A DNA stretch of 64,000 nt. Source: CAZFHZ01 sp964519015. Its GTDB lineage: Bacteria > Blakebacterota > Blakebacteria > Blakebacterales > CAYUVJ01. A program made the position numbers and the translations under genes. Numbering within the stretch: the stretch's first letter is position 1; every line of letters begins with the position of its first letter. This document shows positions 25,332 through 32,606 of the stretch, piece by piece. The notes beneath the pieces are model-generated. The model was not told where the DNA came from. It did not search any database and was given only the letters and a program-made list of their open reading frames with translations. The stretch covers positions 18,188 through 82,187 of the forward strand of contig CAZFHZ010000002.1 of assembly GCA_964519015.1 (NCBI GenBank). Direction: 5' to 3'.

Positions 25332-26246
25332 TCAGGCCGGCGGGATCCGGGTCTTGACGGTGTCGGGCTTTTCAGTGACGTACTTTTCCCGGTTGGTGAT
25401 CAGTTCGATCTGGTGGTTCGCATTCTGCCGCCACATGGCGTCCCGGCTCGCCTGCCGGAAGACGGCGGTGGCCTCATCCCACTTCTCCTGGTTCTTCAGC
25501 GCCATCCCCTTCTCGTAGAGGGCGCCGCCGTTGCCCGGCTGCCGCTCCAGGGCTTTATCCGCGGCCTCGATGGCGGCGGCATAGTCCCCCATGGCGTTGA
25601 GCACGTTGGCCTGCTGGAAGTAGGGCTCCCACCAGTTGGGCTCCTTCTGGATGGCCAGGGAGAAGTTCATCAGCGCCGTCGACCAGTCCCCCTTCTCCCG
25701 GTAGATCCGGCCCATGTAGTTGTAGGCGTGCTCGTTGTCGGGTTCCCACTGGATCACCTTGCCGAAGGCCACCAGCGCTTCGTCGTTCCGCCCCTGCTCC
25801 ATGAGGATCGCCCCGAGGTTGAAGGGGGCTTTCGAGTAGGTCCGACCGGTCCGATCGCAGGCCTGGATGGCGTTGGTATAAGCCTCGATCGCCCTGTTCA
25901 GGTCGTTCTTCTCCTTATAGGCCTCGCCCAGTGCAAAGTACGCTTGATGGTAATCCGTATTGAACTTGACCGCGGCCTCGTACTGTTCGATGGCCGGATC
26001 GAGCTGGCGCAACTGCTTGTAGGTCATCCCGGCCAGGTAGTGGGCCAGGTAAAATCCAGGCTGCAGTTTGGTCGCCTCGATCAGCAGGTTCAGAGCGTCC
26101 TGGTACTTACCCTCCCGGTAAAGGGCGAGCGCATCATTGTACTTCTTCCCTGCCTCCGGATTGATCTGCGGCTGCCCTTGCGCTCCGGCCACCACCGGGA
26201 GCAGCAGCAGGGCGAGCAGGGATAGAACCGAAACGGTCCGCTTCAT
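25332..26246 (-). CDS. Secreted TPR-repeat protein
   Basis: The 304-residue product has a signal peptide ending near VAGAQG and then about seven tetratricopeptide units, for example DALALYREGKYQDAL, AHYLAGMTYKQLRQLDPAI, AYFALGEAYKEKNDLNRAI and AYNYMGRIYREKGDWSTAL. It probably acts as a periplasmic scaffold. Partners are unknown. It is transcribed alone from the candidate promoter at 26295-26324, with GGAGGA seven bases before the ATG, and ends at the shared terminator. Confidence 0.85.
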   Translation of the reverse strand: MKRTVSVLSLLALLLLPVVAGAQGQPQINPEAGKKYNDALALYREGKYQDALNLLIEATKLQPGFYLAHYLAGMTYKQLRQLDPAIEQYEAAVKFNTDYHQAYFALGEAYKEKNDLNRAIEAYTNAIQACDRTGRTYSKAPFNLGAILMEQGRNDEALVAFGKVIQWEPDNEHAYNYMGRIYREKGDWSTALMNFSLAIQKEPNWWEPYFQQANVLNAMGDYAAAIEAADKALERQPGNGGALYEKGMALKNQEKWDEATAVFRQASRDAMWRQNANHQIELITNREKYVTEKPDTVKTRIPPA

Positions 26247-26294
26247 ACAGGCTTCCTCCCGAAAACGTAACGACCCATCTTACAACAGCTACAC

Positions 26295-26324
26295 AGGTTA
26301 CGAATCGGGTCCCGATACCGTCAA
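26295..26324 (-). promoter_or_regulatory. Candidate sigma-70 promoter for the TPR gene
   Basis: On the minus strand, TTGACG (26324-26319), an 18-base spacer and TAACCT (26300-26295). The -35 matches five of six consensus bases and the -10 three. The predicted start lies about 42 bases before the ATG at 26246. Confidence 0.45.
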
Positions 26325-26402
26325 GCCCTGATTGGAGCGCTCGCCGATCCCGGTCGGGACCCACCCGTCCGGCAGGTAGGACGCACGGCCCCCCCCGGAC
26401 CT

Positions 26403-27578
26403 TTACTCCTTTCCACCGGTGAAGACCACCTCCAGTCCCCGCCCGGCCAGGGCGGCCAGGAAGGGATCGGCCGGCACGGCGCTCTCCGGCGGGAGCACGC
26501 CGCGGCGGTCGATCGTGCCGTCCGCCTGCATCAGGGTGATGGCGGCCGCCGGCAGTGCTGTAGTGCGCTGCATGGCCGAGAGGCCGGTCACCGGGTCGGC
26601 CCGGTCGATCAACTCGAAGTCCGCCGTTCGCCCGGTCCGGGAGACGGCGCTCACCCGCAGCAGGACCACGTCCGTGTCGTCGTCTTCCAGGGCCGCGCGG
26701 AACCGTTCCTCGACCATGCGTCGCGGGGCCAGCCGGAGGCCGTCCACCTCGACCGACTCCGGGGAGAAGAGTCCGAGCGCCAGCAGCCCTTCCATGATGG
26801 CATAGTGCCCCGGATAGCGCAGGGTCTTGTAATCCAGTTCCCGGACCCGACCGGCCAGGGTACGGGCCAGGGTGGAACTGCCCCCCGAAGTGTGACGGGC
26901 TTCCAGCTCGCCGAAGGGGGCGGGGAAAGTGACCTGTTCCGGGCCGGTGAGGGGAGCCACTTCGAACGGCTCCCCCCCCCGCAGCACCCGGCAGGGTTCC
27001 ACGTACTCGTTGACCAGCCCGGCCGGCGAGAAGACCAGCTTGTAGAACAGGGGTGGGCGGGGGTGAGCCGGCAGACCTCCGACCCGGATCTGGATCCGGT
27101 CGCACTCCGGCAGTCGTTCCAGCAGGGTCGCCGCCAGCACGTTGGTGGTACCGGGCGCGAGTCCGCAATCGGGGATCACCAACACTCCCGCGGCCGCCGC
27201 TTCCCGGTCGAGTGCCAGCTGGTGGTCGACCACCTCGGGGTTGCCCCCCAGATCGCACAGGTGCACTCCTGCCCGGATGGCTGCCCGGGTGGTGCCCAGG
27301 TTGAGCCGGTAGGGAAGCGCGCACAGGGCGGCGCGGTGGCCGGTCAGGAGTTCGGCGGTGGTCGCCTCGGCGGAGAGATCGGCCCGGAGGGGGACCAGCC
27401 GGTCCCGGTCAGTTCCCCGTTCTTCCAGGAAGCCGAGCGCGTCCTCGAGTACCCGGGGGTCTCTCTCGACCAGGGTGACCGACCCGATCCCGGGCTGCCG
27501 GGCCAGGTCCCAGGCGGCGGCCCGCCCCATGAGCCCGGCGCCCAGGACGGCGAGGCGCATCGGACCGGCTGTGCTCAC
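26403..27578 (-). CDS. Saccharopine dehydrogenase-like NAD(P)-dependent oxidoreductase
   Basis: The 391-residue protein has an N-terminal Rossmann motif MRLAVLGAGLMGRAAAWDLA, VTLVERDPR, DLGGNPEVVDHQLAL, the segment IPDCGLAPGTTNVLAA and YKTLRYPGHYAIMEGLL, a pattern of the saccharopine dehydrogenase/LOR-SDH superfamily. It may be a lysine-pathway or related amino-acid dehydrogenase, but the substrate is unclear. GTG 27578 is chosen because it overlaps the aldolase stop (GTGA); ATG 27560 is the alternative. Confidence 0.8.
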   Translation of the reverse strand: MSTAGPMRLAVLGAGLMGRAAAWDLARQPGIGSVTLVERDPRVLEDALGFLEERGTDRDRLVPLRADLSAEATTAELLTGHRAALCALPYRLNLGTTRAAIRAGVHLCDLGGNPEVVDHQLALDREAAAAGVLVIPDCGLAPGTTNVLAATLLERLPECDRIQIRVGGLPAHPRPPLFYKLVFSPAGLVNEYVEPCRVLRGGEPFEVAPLTGPEQVTFPAPFGELEARHTSGGSSTLARTLAGRVRELDYKTLRYPGHYAIMEGLLALGLFSPESVEVDGLRLAPRRMVEERFRAALEDDDTDVVLLRVSAVSRTGRTADFELIDRADPVTGLSAMQRTTALPAAAITLMQADGTIDRRGVLPPESAVPADPFLAALAGRGLEVVFTGGKE

Positions 27579-28510
27579 GCCCCGAAGCGGGCCAGGATCT
27601 CCTTGACCCGGGTCGTGATCGCCAATGCCTCCGCTTTCTTCCGCTGCCACATGTTGCGGCCGAAGATCAGGCCGGTCGCCCCCGCCCGCATGGCCATCTC
27701 GACCTTCTTGAGCAGGTCGTCGTCCCCCATCTTCGAACCACCCGAGAGCAGGACCATGCTGTTACCGGCCGAGAGGATCACCTTGCGGAGCATATCCTCG
27801 GGAGTCATATCCAGGTCGTTGTAGGGCTTGGGGCTGTCCGGGCTGGTCCCCTTCGGGACGTTCAACTTGATCACGTCGGCACCCAGCTCGTGGGCCAGCC
27901 GCGCCGCGTAGTCGATCGCATAGAGGGAGTCCCGCCCCCCCTTGGTCTCGATGGCCGATCCGCGGGGATACGACCAGACCACCAGGGGCATCCCGAACTC
28001 GTCGCAGGCCTGGCGTGCCTCGACCAGTTGCATGATGTCTTCGTCCTGCCGCGGGCTGCCCACGAAGAGGGTATAGCCCACCGCGTCCGCCCCGAGGCGC
28101 ACGGCGTCCTCCACCGTGGCCGTCAGCGGCGAGAGGGCTTCGTCATCCGAGGGTATGGTGCTCTTGCCGTTGATCTTGAGCAGCAATGGCACCTTGCCGG
28201 CATAGGGTCCCATATACCGGTCGGCCAGACCGTAGTGGAGGGCGATCCCGGAGTAACCTCCGGCGAGAGCCAGATCCCACTGGAATCGCGGATCGATAGA
28301 GTCGGGATTGTCGAACATGTCGATCGGTCCGTGTTCCACCCCCTGGTCGATCGGCAGCAGCAGCAGGGTCCCGTTGCCGGGACCGTGCTCATAGAGCAAG
28401 CGGTGGAGACGCACCCGCTTGCCGTGTGCCAGACCGGTCAGGTTCTCCAGGGTGGGACGGGGGATTTCGACCTTGAGGGTCCCTTTCGCGTCGACACTCT
28501 TCACCGCCAT
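27575..28510 (-). CDS. fbaB: Class I fructose-bisphosphate aldolase (FbaB/DhnA type)
   Basis: The 311-residue TIM-barrel enzyme belongs to the DeoC/FbaB/LacD aldolase family: LLPIDQGVEHGPIDMF, AVGYTLFVGS, VVWSYPRGSAI, the Schiff-base region ADVIKLNVPKG, and MVLLSGGSKM with a phosphate-binding GLIFGRNMWQR near the end. It cleaves fructose 1,6-bisphosphate or joins trioses in glycolysis/gluconeogenesis without a divalent metal. It is followed directly by the dehydrogenase gene. Confidence 0.9.
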   Translation of the reverse strand: MAVKSVDAKGTLKVEIPRPTLENLTGLAHGKRVRLHRLLYEHGPGNGTLLLLPIDQGVEHGPIDMFDNPDSIDPRFQWDLALAGGYSGIALHYGLADRYMGPYAGKVPLLLKINGKSTIPSDDEALSPLTATVEDAVRLGADAVGYTLFVGSPRQDEDIMQLVEARQACDEFGMPLVVWSYPRGSAIETKGGRDSLYAIDYAARLAHELGADVIKLNVPKGTSPDSPKPYNDLDMTPEDMLRKVILSAGNSMVLLSGGSKMGDDDLLKKVEMAMRAGATGLIFGRNMWQRKKAEALAITTRVKEILARFGA

Positions 28511-28559
28511 CGGACTGCTCCTTGCGGCTGGGAACGCACCGGGTGCGGTCCCGCAGTGG

Positions 28560-29462
28560 TTACTTCTTCAACGAGAACATCGCCTTGAACACGTGCCCGG
28601 CCACGGCGGGATTCTCCTTCAGGCGCCGGGTCGAGTAAGCATACCACGCTTCCCCGTACGGTACGTAGACCCTGAGGTGATGGCCGGCTGCCACGATCTC
28701 CCGTCGCAGACCGGGGAGTACCCCCAGCAGCACCTGGAACTCGTATCGGTCTTTCGACAGGCCCATCTGCTCCACGAGTTGGAAGGAACGTTGCACCAGT
28801 TGCCGGTCGTGGGTGGCGATCCCCACGTGGCAGTCGTTCTGAAGCAGAAGTTCGACCATCGCCATGAAGTTCTCGCGCACCTTCTCGCGGTCCCGGTAGG
28901 CGATACTCTCCGGCTCCACGTAGATCCCCTTGCAGACGCGGACCGAGACCTTCAGGGGCAGGAGTGAGCGGATGTCATCCAGACTGCGATGGAGCATGGA
29001 CTGGAGCACGACGCCCACGTTGTCGTATTTCTCGCGCAGCCGCCGGTAGAGGGCCAGCGTGTCGTCGGTCGTGCTGGAGTCCTCCATGTCGATGCGGACG
29101 TAACTGGCCCGCTCCCCCGCCCGGTCCATGATCCGCCGCACGTTCTGCTCGCAAAGGTCGGGGGCGATCTTCTGGCCGAGTGCCGAGAGCTTGATGGAGA
29201 TGTTGGCGTCGATCCCCTCCGAGGCGATGCGATCGAGCGTGTTCAGATACATCTGGGTGAAGGCCATGGTCTCTTCGTCCCGGGTCACTTCCTCCCCCAG
29301 CACGTCCATGGTGGCGCGGCAGCCTTCGGCCATGAGGGTGCGCACGGTGGCCATCCCGTCGTCCAGGGTATCCCCGGCGATATAGGGATGGGCGACCCGA
29401 CCTACGATCACTTTTGGTACCAGGGGCATGAGGGAGACGACCGCTTTATCGAAGATGCTCAT
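28560..29462 (-). CDS. Proline dehydrogenase (monofunctional)
   Basis: The 300-residue PutA-type barrel oxidises proline to pyrroline-5-carboxylate using FAD. Visible motifs are ISIKLSALG, YVRIDMEDS, GVVLQSMLHRSLDD, RVCKGIYVEPESIAYRDR, IATHD, EFQVLLGV and RVYVPYGEAWYAYSTRRLKEN, the substrate-binding C-terminal helix. No pyrroline-5-carboxylate dehydrogenase is present nearby. The gene has its own candidate promoter at 29499-29527. Confidence 0.92.
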   Translation of the reverse strand: MSIFDKAVVSLMPLVPKVIVGRVAHPYIAGDTLDDGMATVRTLMAEGCRATMDVLGEEVTRDEETMAFTQMYLNTLDRIASEGIDANISIKLSALGQKIAPDLCEQNVRRIMDRAGERASYVRIDMEDSSTTDDTLALYRRLREKYDNVGVVLQSMLHRSLDDIRSLLPLKVSVRVCKGIYVEPESIAYRDREKVRENFMAMVELLLQNDCHVGIATHDRQLVQRSFQLVEQMGLSKDRYEFQVLLGVLPGLRREIVAAGHHLRVYVPYGEAWYAYSTRRLKENPAVAGHVFKAMFSLKK

Positions 29463-29498
29463 GGCGTGCAGACTCCCTTCACAGGGGCGGGTGGCGGC

Positions 29499-29527
29499 AG
29501 TCTACGCAGGCCGGTCGGGAGCGTCAA
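29499..29527 (-). promoter_or_regulatory. Candidate sigma-70 promoter for proline dehydrogenase
   Basis: On the minus strand, TTGACG (29527-29522), a 17-base spacer and TAGACT (29504-29499). The -35 matches five and the -10 four of six consensus bases with ideal spacing. It sits in the 96-base gap between mrp and the proline dehydrogenase gene, with AAGGGAG ahead of the ATG. Confidence 0.6.
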
Positions 29528-29558
29528 GCGGTGTCACGGCAGCGCTCCCCGGAACCGG

Positions 29559-30680
29559 TCAACCCTCCTCCCGACCGCGGGATATCTGCGTCAGTTCCTG
29601 CTGGCTGATCCCCTTCCGTAGGGCCACCACGCTCACGTTCGCGGCCACCGTTCGGGCCAGATCGCGGAAGGCCCGACCGGTCTCCGATTCAGGACTCTGG
29701 ACCATCACGGGCGTGCCGGCGTCCCCCCCCTGGCAGATGGTGCCGTCGAGCGGGATTTCCCCGAGGAAGGGGATATCCAGTTCGGTGGCGGCTTTCCTTC
29801 CCCCGCCGGCGGAAAAGATGTCATGACGCTTGCCGCAGCCGTTACAGATGAACCAGGACATGTTCTCGACCAGGCCCAGGATGGGCACTTCCACCCGGGT
29901 GAACATACGCAGCGCCCGGGTCACATCCTCCAGGGCGACCTCCTGGGGAGTGGTGACCACGATGGCGCCGGAGAGCGGTGCGCTCTGGACCAGGGTGAGT
30001 TGGGCATCGCCCGTGCCCGGGGGAAGGTCGACGACCAGGTAATCCAGCTCCCCCCAGGCGGTGTTGGCGAGGAACTCCTGGACCATCTTGCCCACCAGCG
30101 GTCCGCGCCAGATGACCGGACTGCGCTCATCCGCGATGAACCCGATGGACATGAGTTTGATCCCGTAACGATCGATCGGGATCAGTTTCTTGTCGTTGGT
30201 GATCGAGGGACGCTCGTGGGTCCCGAACATGATGTGCTGGCTGGGGCCGTAGATATCGGCGTCCAGCAGGCCGACCCGGGCTCCCTCCGCGGCCAGGGCC
30301 AGCGCCAGGTTAGCCGCCACCGTGGATTTGCCCACCCCCCCTTTACCGCTGGCCACGGCGATGCTGTGGGCGATCCCGGGGATCAGGTTCTGATGGACGA
30401 CGCCGCGGGTGGCCGTGTTGGCGGTCATGCGGATCTCGACGGAAGAGACCCCGTCAAGACCGCCGACCAGCTCCCGGGCCTGGTCCCGGAAGTGCTCTTT
30501 GACGGGACAGGCGGGGGTGGTCAACTCGATGTCGAAGGCGACCCGGCCCGCCTCGATGACCAGGTTCTTCACGAAGCCCAGGCTGACGATGTCCTGGTGC
30601 AGGTCGGGGTCCTGGATGGCTCGGAGGGCATCTAGCACCATCGCCTCGGTGGGGCCCGGGACTTGCTTCGCTGACGTCAT
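29559..30680 (-). CDS. mrp: Mrp/NBP35-family Fe-S cluster carrier ATPase
   Basis: The 373-residue protein has an N-terminal MIP18/DUF59 domain (VLDALRAIQDPDLHQDIVSLGFV, TTPACPVKEHF), then a deviant P-loop ASGKGGVGKSTVAANLA (about residue 107), LLDADIYGPSQH, LVVDLPPGTGDAQL and a CxxC in FICNGCGKR that binds a bridging cluster in the dimer. Mrp proteins deliver Fe-S clusters to apo-enzymes. ATG 30680 is preceded by AGGGAAG. A TATATA sequence lies at 30697-30702, about 20 bases upstream, but no good -35 is seen. tRNA genes lie upstream on the same strand. Confidence 0.92.
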   Translation of the reverse strand: MTSAKQVPGPTEAMVLDALRAIQDPDLHQDIVSLGFVKNLVIEAGRVAFDIELTTPACPVKEHFRDQARELVGGLDGVSSVEIRMTANTATRGVVHQNLIPGIAHSIAVASGKGGVGKSTVAANLALALAAEGARVGLLDADIYGPSQHIMFGTHERPSITNDKKLIPIDRYGIKLMSIGFIADERSPVIWRGPLVGKMVQEFLANTAWGELDYLVVDLPPGTGDAQLTLVQSAPLSGAIVVTTPQEVALEDVTRALRMFTRVEVPILGLVENMSWFICNGCGKRHDIFSAGGGRKAATELDIPFLGEIPLDGTICQGGDAGTPVMVQSPESETGRAFRDLARTVAANVSVVALRKGISQQELTQISRGREEG

Positions 30681-30704
30681 GGTTCTTCCCTTTGCTATAT
30701 ATAA

Positions 30705-30731
30705 ATGGTGTCCCCAGGGGGAATCGAACCC
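30705..30731 (-). pseudogene. tRNA-Glu 3'-end fragment (duplicated)
   Basis: These 27 bases are identical to 30829-30855, the T-arm, acceptor 3' strand and encoded CCA of the intact tRNA-Glu gene 124 bases away. Similarity continues weakly after a four-base gap (CGGATTG at 30735-30741 against 30863-30869), but the 5' half is not recognisable and the T-stem is unpaired at two positions. It is a truncated copy and cannot fold into a tRNA. Confidence 0.75.
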
Positions 30732-30829
30732 GTGCGGATTGGGACGCCCCGGTTCCTCTCCGCCCCGGGCCGTCCCGATCCTGCAACGACATTCACGACG
30801 TGTCCTGTGGACCCATCGTGAACACACGA

Positions 30830-30905
30830 TGGTGTCCCCAGGGGGAATCGAACCCCCGTTTCCGGATTGAAAGCCCGGTGTCCTAGGCCACTGGACGATG
30901 GGGAC
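30830..30905 (-). tRNA. tRNA-Glu (TTC)
   Basis: The 76-base gene folds as a cloverleaf on the minus strand. The acceptor stem is GTCCCCA/TGGGGAC, the anticodon loop CTTTCAA gives anticodon TTC, the T-loop is TTCGATT, and CCA is encoded. It is the last tRNA of a minus-strand group with tRNA-His and tRNA-Arg. Confidence 0.95.
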
Positions 30906-30907
30906 GA

Positions 30908-30985
30908 TGGGGAGAGAGAGGGGATTTGAACCCCCGGCCCCCAGGGCCACAACCTGGTGCTCTAACCAACTGAGCTACTCTCTCC
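30908..30985 (-). tRNA. tRNA-His (GTG)
   Basis: The 78-base gene has the acceptor stem GAGAGAG/CTCTCTC, the His-specific extra G at position -1 facing C73, anticodon loop TTGTGGC (anticodon GTG), T-loop TTCAAAT and an encoded CCA. It is two bases from the tRNA-Glu gene. Confidence 0.95.
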
Positions 30986-30995
30986 ACGTGCCGGT

Positions 30996-31072
30996 TGGCG
31001 CGCCTGGCAGGAGTCGAACCTGCGACCGGTGGATTAGAAGTCCACTGCTCTATCCAACTGAGCTACAGGCGC
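30996..31072 (-). tRNA. tRNA-Arg (TCT)
   Basis: The 77-base gene has the acceptor stem GCGCCTG/CAGGCGC, D-arm GCTCAGTTGGATAGAGC, anticodon loop CTTCTAA (anticodon TCT), T-loop TTCGACT and an encoded CCA. It is the first tRNA of the minus-strand group and follows a candidate promoter at 31090-31119. Confidence 0.95.
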
Positions 31073-31089
31073 TCGCAGGTCATTGCTCC

Positions 31090-31119
31090 AGAATACGCCA
31101 AAATGCACGGCACCTCCAA
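31090..31119 (-). promoter_or_regulatory. Candidate promoter of the tRNA Arg-His-Glu group
   Basis: On the minus strand, TTGGAG (31119-31114), an 18-base spacer and TATTCT (31095-31090), about 18 bases before the 5' end of tRNA-Arg. The -10 matches four of six consensus bases; the -35 is weak. Confidence 0.4.
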
Positions 31120-31250
31120 CACACGCAACGCGAATCACTTGCGGGGTACCCTCCGGACGCATACCCTGAGCGTAAACAGGACGCTCCGGGCTGCGTATCA
31201 ATGTTGTCGGACCCACTGAACCCGGACCTCACCATCCGAGGAGCCCTCAG

Positions 31251-31856
31251 GTGACCCTACCCTTCCACCGCCTCGCCCCGATCGTCCTGCTGCTCACCTT
31301 CTCCCTCCCCACCCAGGGACAGGAGTCGGTGGTCACACCGTCGGGATCGGCCTCCCTGCTCGGTCTGAGGGTTACTCCCCTGTGGATGGCCACCCGTTAC
31401 AGCCTATCGGACGTGATCTCGGCTTCCAATCCGCTCGCTGCTCCCGCTCCCATGCAGTACGGGGTCGGCGCCGCGGACTGGGAAGTGGGTCGGGCCTGGC
31501 TCGGGTCCCTGATCGGTCTGGGCTATGCTTATGTCGGTGACCTGCTGGTCCACTACCAGACCGATTTCAGCAAGGGGAACATGTTCCTGGACGAGGACGG
31601 CAGTTCGGGAGAGGTCGTCTACAACGTCCTGCTCTATAGCACCTTCGCCCCTTTGTTCAGCCTGCGCAGCCTGCGCCAGGTGAATCCCTGGTACGGCAGC
31701 AAGACCGGGGGTTATCTGGGCGGGGTGGTGGGCAGTCTGGCCGGTCTCGCCTACTGGACCAACCTCGGTGAGGTCAACAACGCGGCCGGCATCCTGGTCA
31801 CCAGCGGCCTGATGGCCATCGGCACGACGCTCGGATACCACCTCTTCCGCAGGTAA
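31251..31856 (+). CDS. Secreted protein of unknown function
   Basis: The 201-residue product has a clear signal peptide (LAPIVLLLTFSLPTQGQ) and then a glycine- and alanine-rich sequence with several moderately hydrophobic stretches (AWLGSLIGLGYAYVGDLLV, GGYLGGVVGSLAGLAYWT, TSGLMAIGTTLGYHLF). It may be a small outer-membrane or membrane-associated protein. I recognise no family. Start GTG 31251 is supported by GAGGAG at 31238-31243 with seven-base spacing. It is the only plus-strand gene between the tRNA clusters. Confidence 0.7.
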   Translation: MTLPFHRLAPIVLLLTFSLPTQGQESVVTPSGSASLLGLRVTPLWMATRYSLSDVISASNPLAAPAPMQYGVGAADWEVGRAWLGSLIGLGYAYVGDLLVHYQTDFSKGNMFLDEDGSSGEVVYNVLLYSTFAPLFSLRSLRQVNPWYGSKTGGYLGGVVGSLAGLAYWTNLGEVNNAAGILVTSGLMAIGTTLGYHLFRR

Positions 31857-31868
31857 AGTTAGGAAACC

Positions 31869-31945
31869 TGGTCGGGGCGGCCGGATTTGAACCGGCGACA
31901 TCCTGCTCCCAAAGCAGGTGCGCTACCGGACTGCGCCACGCCCCG
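31869..31945 (-). tRNA. tRNA-Pro (TGG)
   Basis: The 77-base gene has acceptor stem CGGGGCG/CGCCCCG, anticodon stem CCTGC/GCAGG with loop TTTGGGA (anticodon TGG), T-loop TTCAAAT and an encoded CCA. Its 5' end is 22 bases after the rdgB stop on the same strand, so it may be transcribed with that operon. Confidence 0.95.
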
Positions 31946-31967
31946 AGCTGCTCGTCGACTCAGGCGG

Positions 31968-32606
31968 TCAATCTAACGGTTCCCCTTCACGGGCCAAAGC
32001 CTCGAGGTGTCCCGCCAGCTCTCCGAAGGCCCGGGCCCGGTGGGAATGCCGTCGTTTATAAGCTGCCCCCAGTTCGGCGACCGTCCGCCCCTTTTCCGGG
32101 ATGAGGAAGACGGGATCGTAGCCGAACCCGGAGCTCCCCCGTTCCCGGTCGGTAATCACACCCGCCCACTCCCCCCGGCAGACCCTCTCCTGAGCCGGCC
32201 CGGAGCCCGGCACCACCAGCACGGCCGTGCAGACGAACCGCGCCCGGCGTCCCTCTTCCGGCACCCCGGCCAGTCGTTCCAGCAGCAGTCTCCGGTTGGC
32301 GGCGTCATCGGCCGCCCCGCCGGCGAAGCGGGAGGAGTGCAGACCCGGCCCGCCGTCGAGCGCCGCCACCTCCAGACCGGAGTCGTCGGCCACCGCCGGC
32401 AGGCCGCTGGCTCCGGCCAGCGCCCGCGCCTTCTTCAGCGCGTTCTCCTCATAGGAGGTACCGTCCTCGACCACGTCCAGCCGCAGGTCCAGGTCGGCCG
32501 GGGTCAGCAAGACCACCGGGGCCGTCCCGAGCAATTCCCGGATCTCCTTCACCTTGTTCCGGTTACCCGTGGCCAGGGCGATCCGCAGCCGTTCCCCTCG
32601 CTTCAC
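31968..32606 (-). CDS. rdgB: RdgB/HAM1 non-canonical purine NTP pyrophosphatase
   Basis: The 212-residue enzyme hydrolyses dITP, dXTP and ITP to monophosphates and keeps them out of DNA and RNA. Motifs are IALATGNRNKVKEIRELL, TSYEENALKKARAL, VADDSGLEVAALDGGPGLHSSRFAG and SGFGYDPVFLIPEKGRTVAEL. The start overlaps the stop of the membrane-protein gene upstream by four bases (ATGA). Confidence 0.94.
   Translation of the reverse strand: MKRGERLRIALATGNRNKVKEIRELLGTAPVVLLTPADLDLRLDVVEDGTSYEENALKKARALAGASGLPAVADDSGLEVAALDGGPGLHSSRFAGGAADDAANRRLLLERLAGVPEEGRRARFVCTAVLVVPGSGPAQERVCRGEWAGVITDRERGSSGFGYDPVFLIPEKGRTVAELGAAYKRRHSHRARAFGELAGHLEALAREGEPLD

Noticed and set aside
26346..26361. Hairpin GATCCCG/CGGGACC downstream of the saccharopine-dehydrogenase-like gene
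   Set aside because: There is no T run after it on the minus strand, so it is not supported as a terminator.
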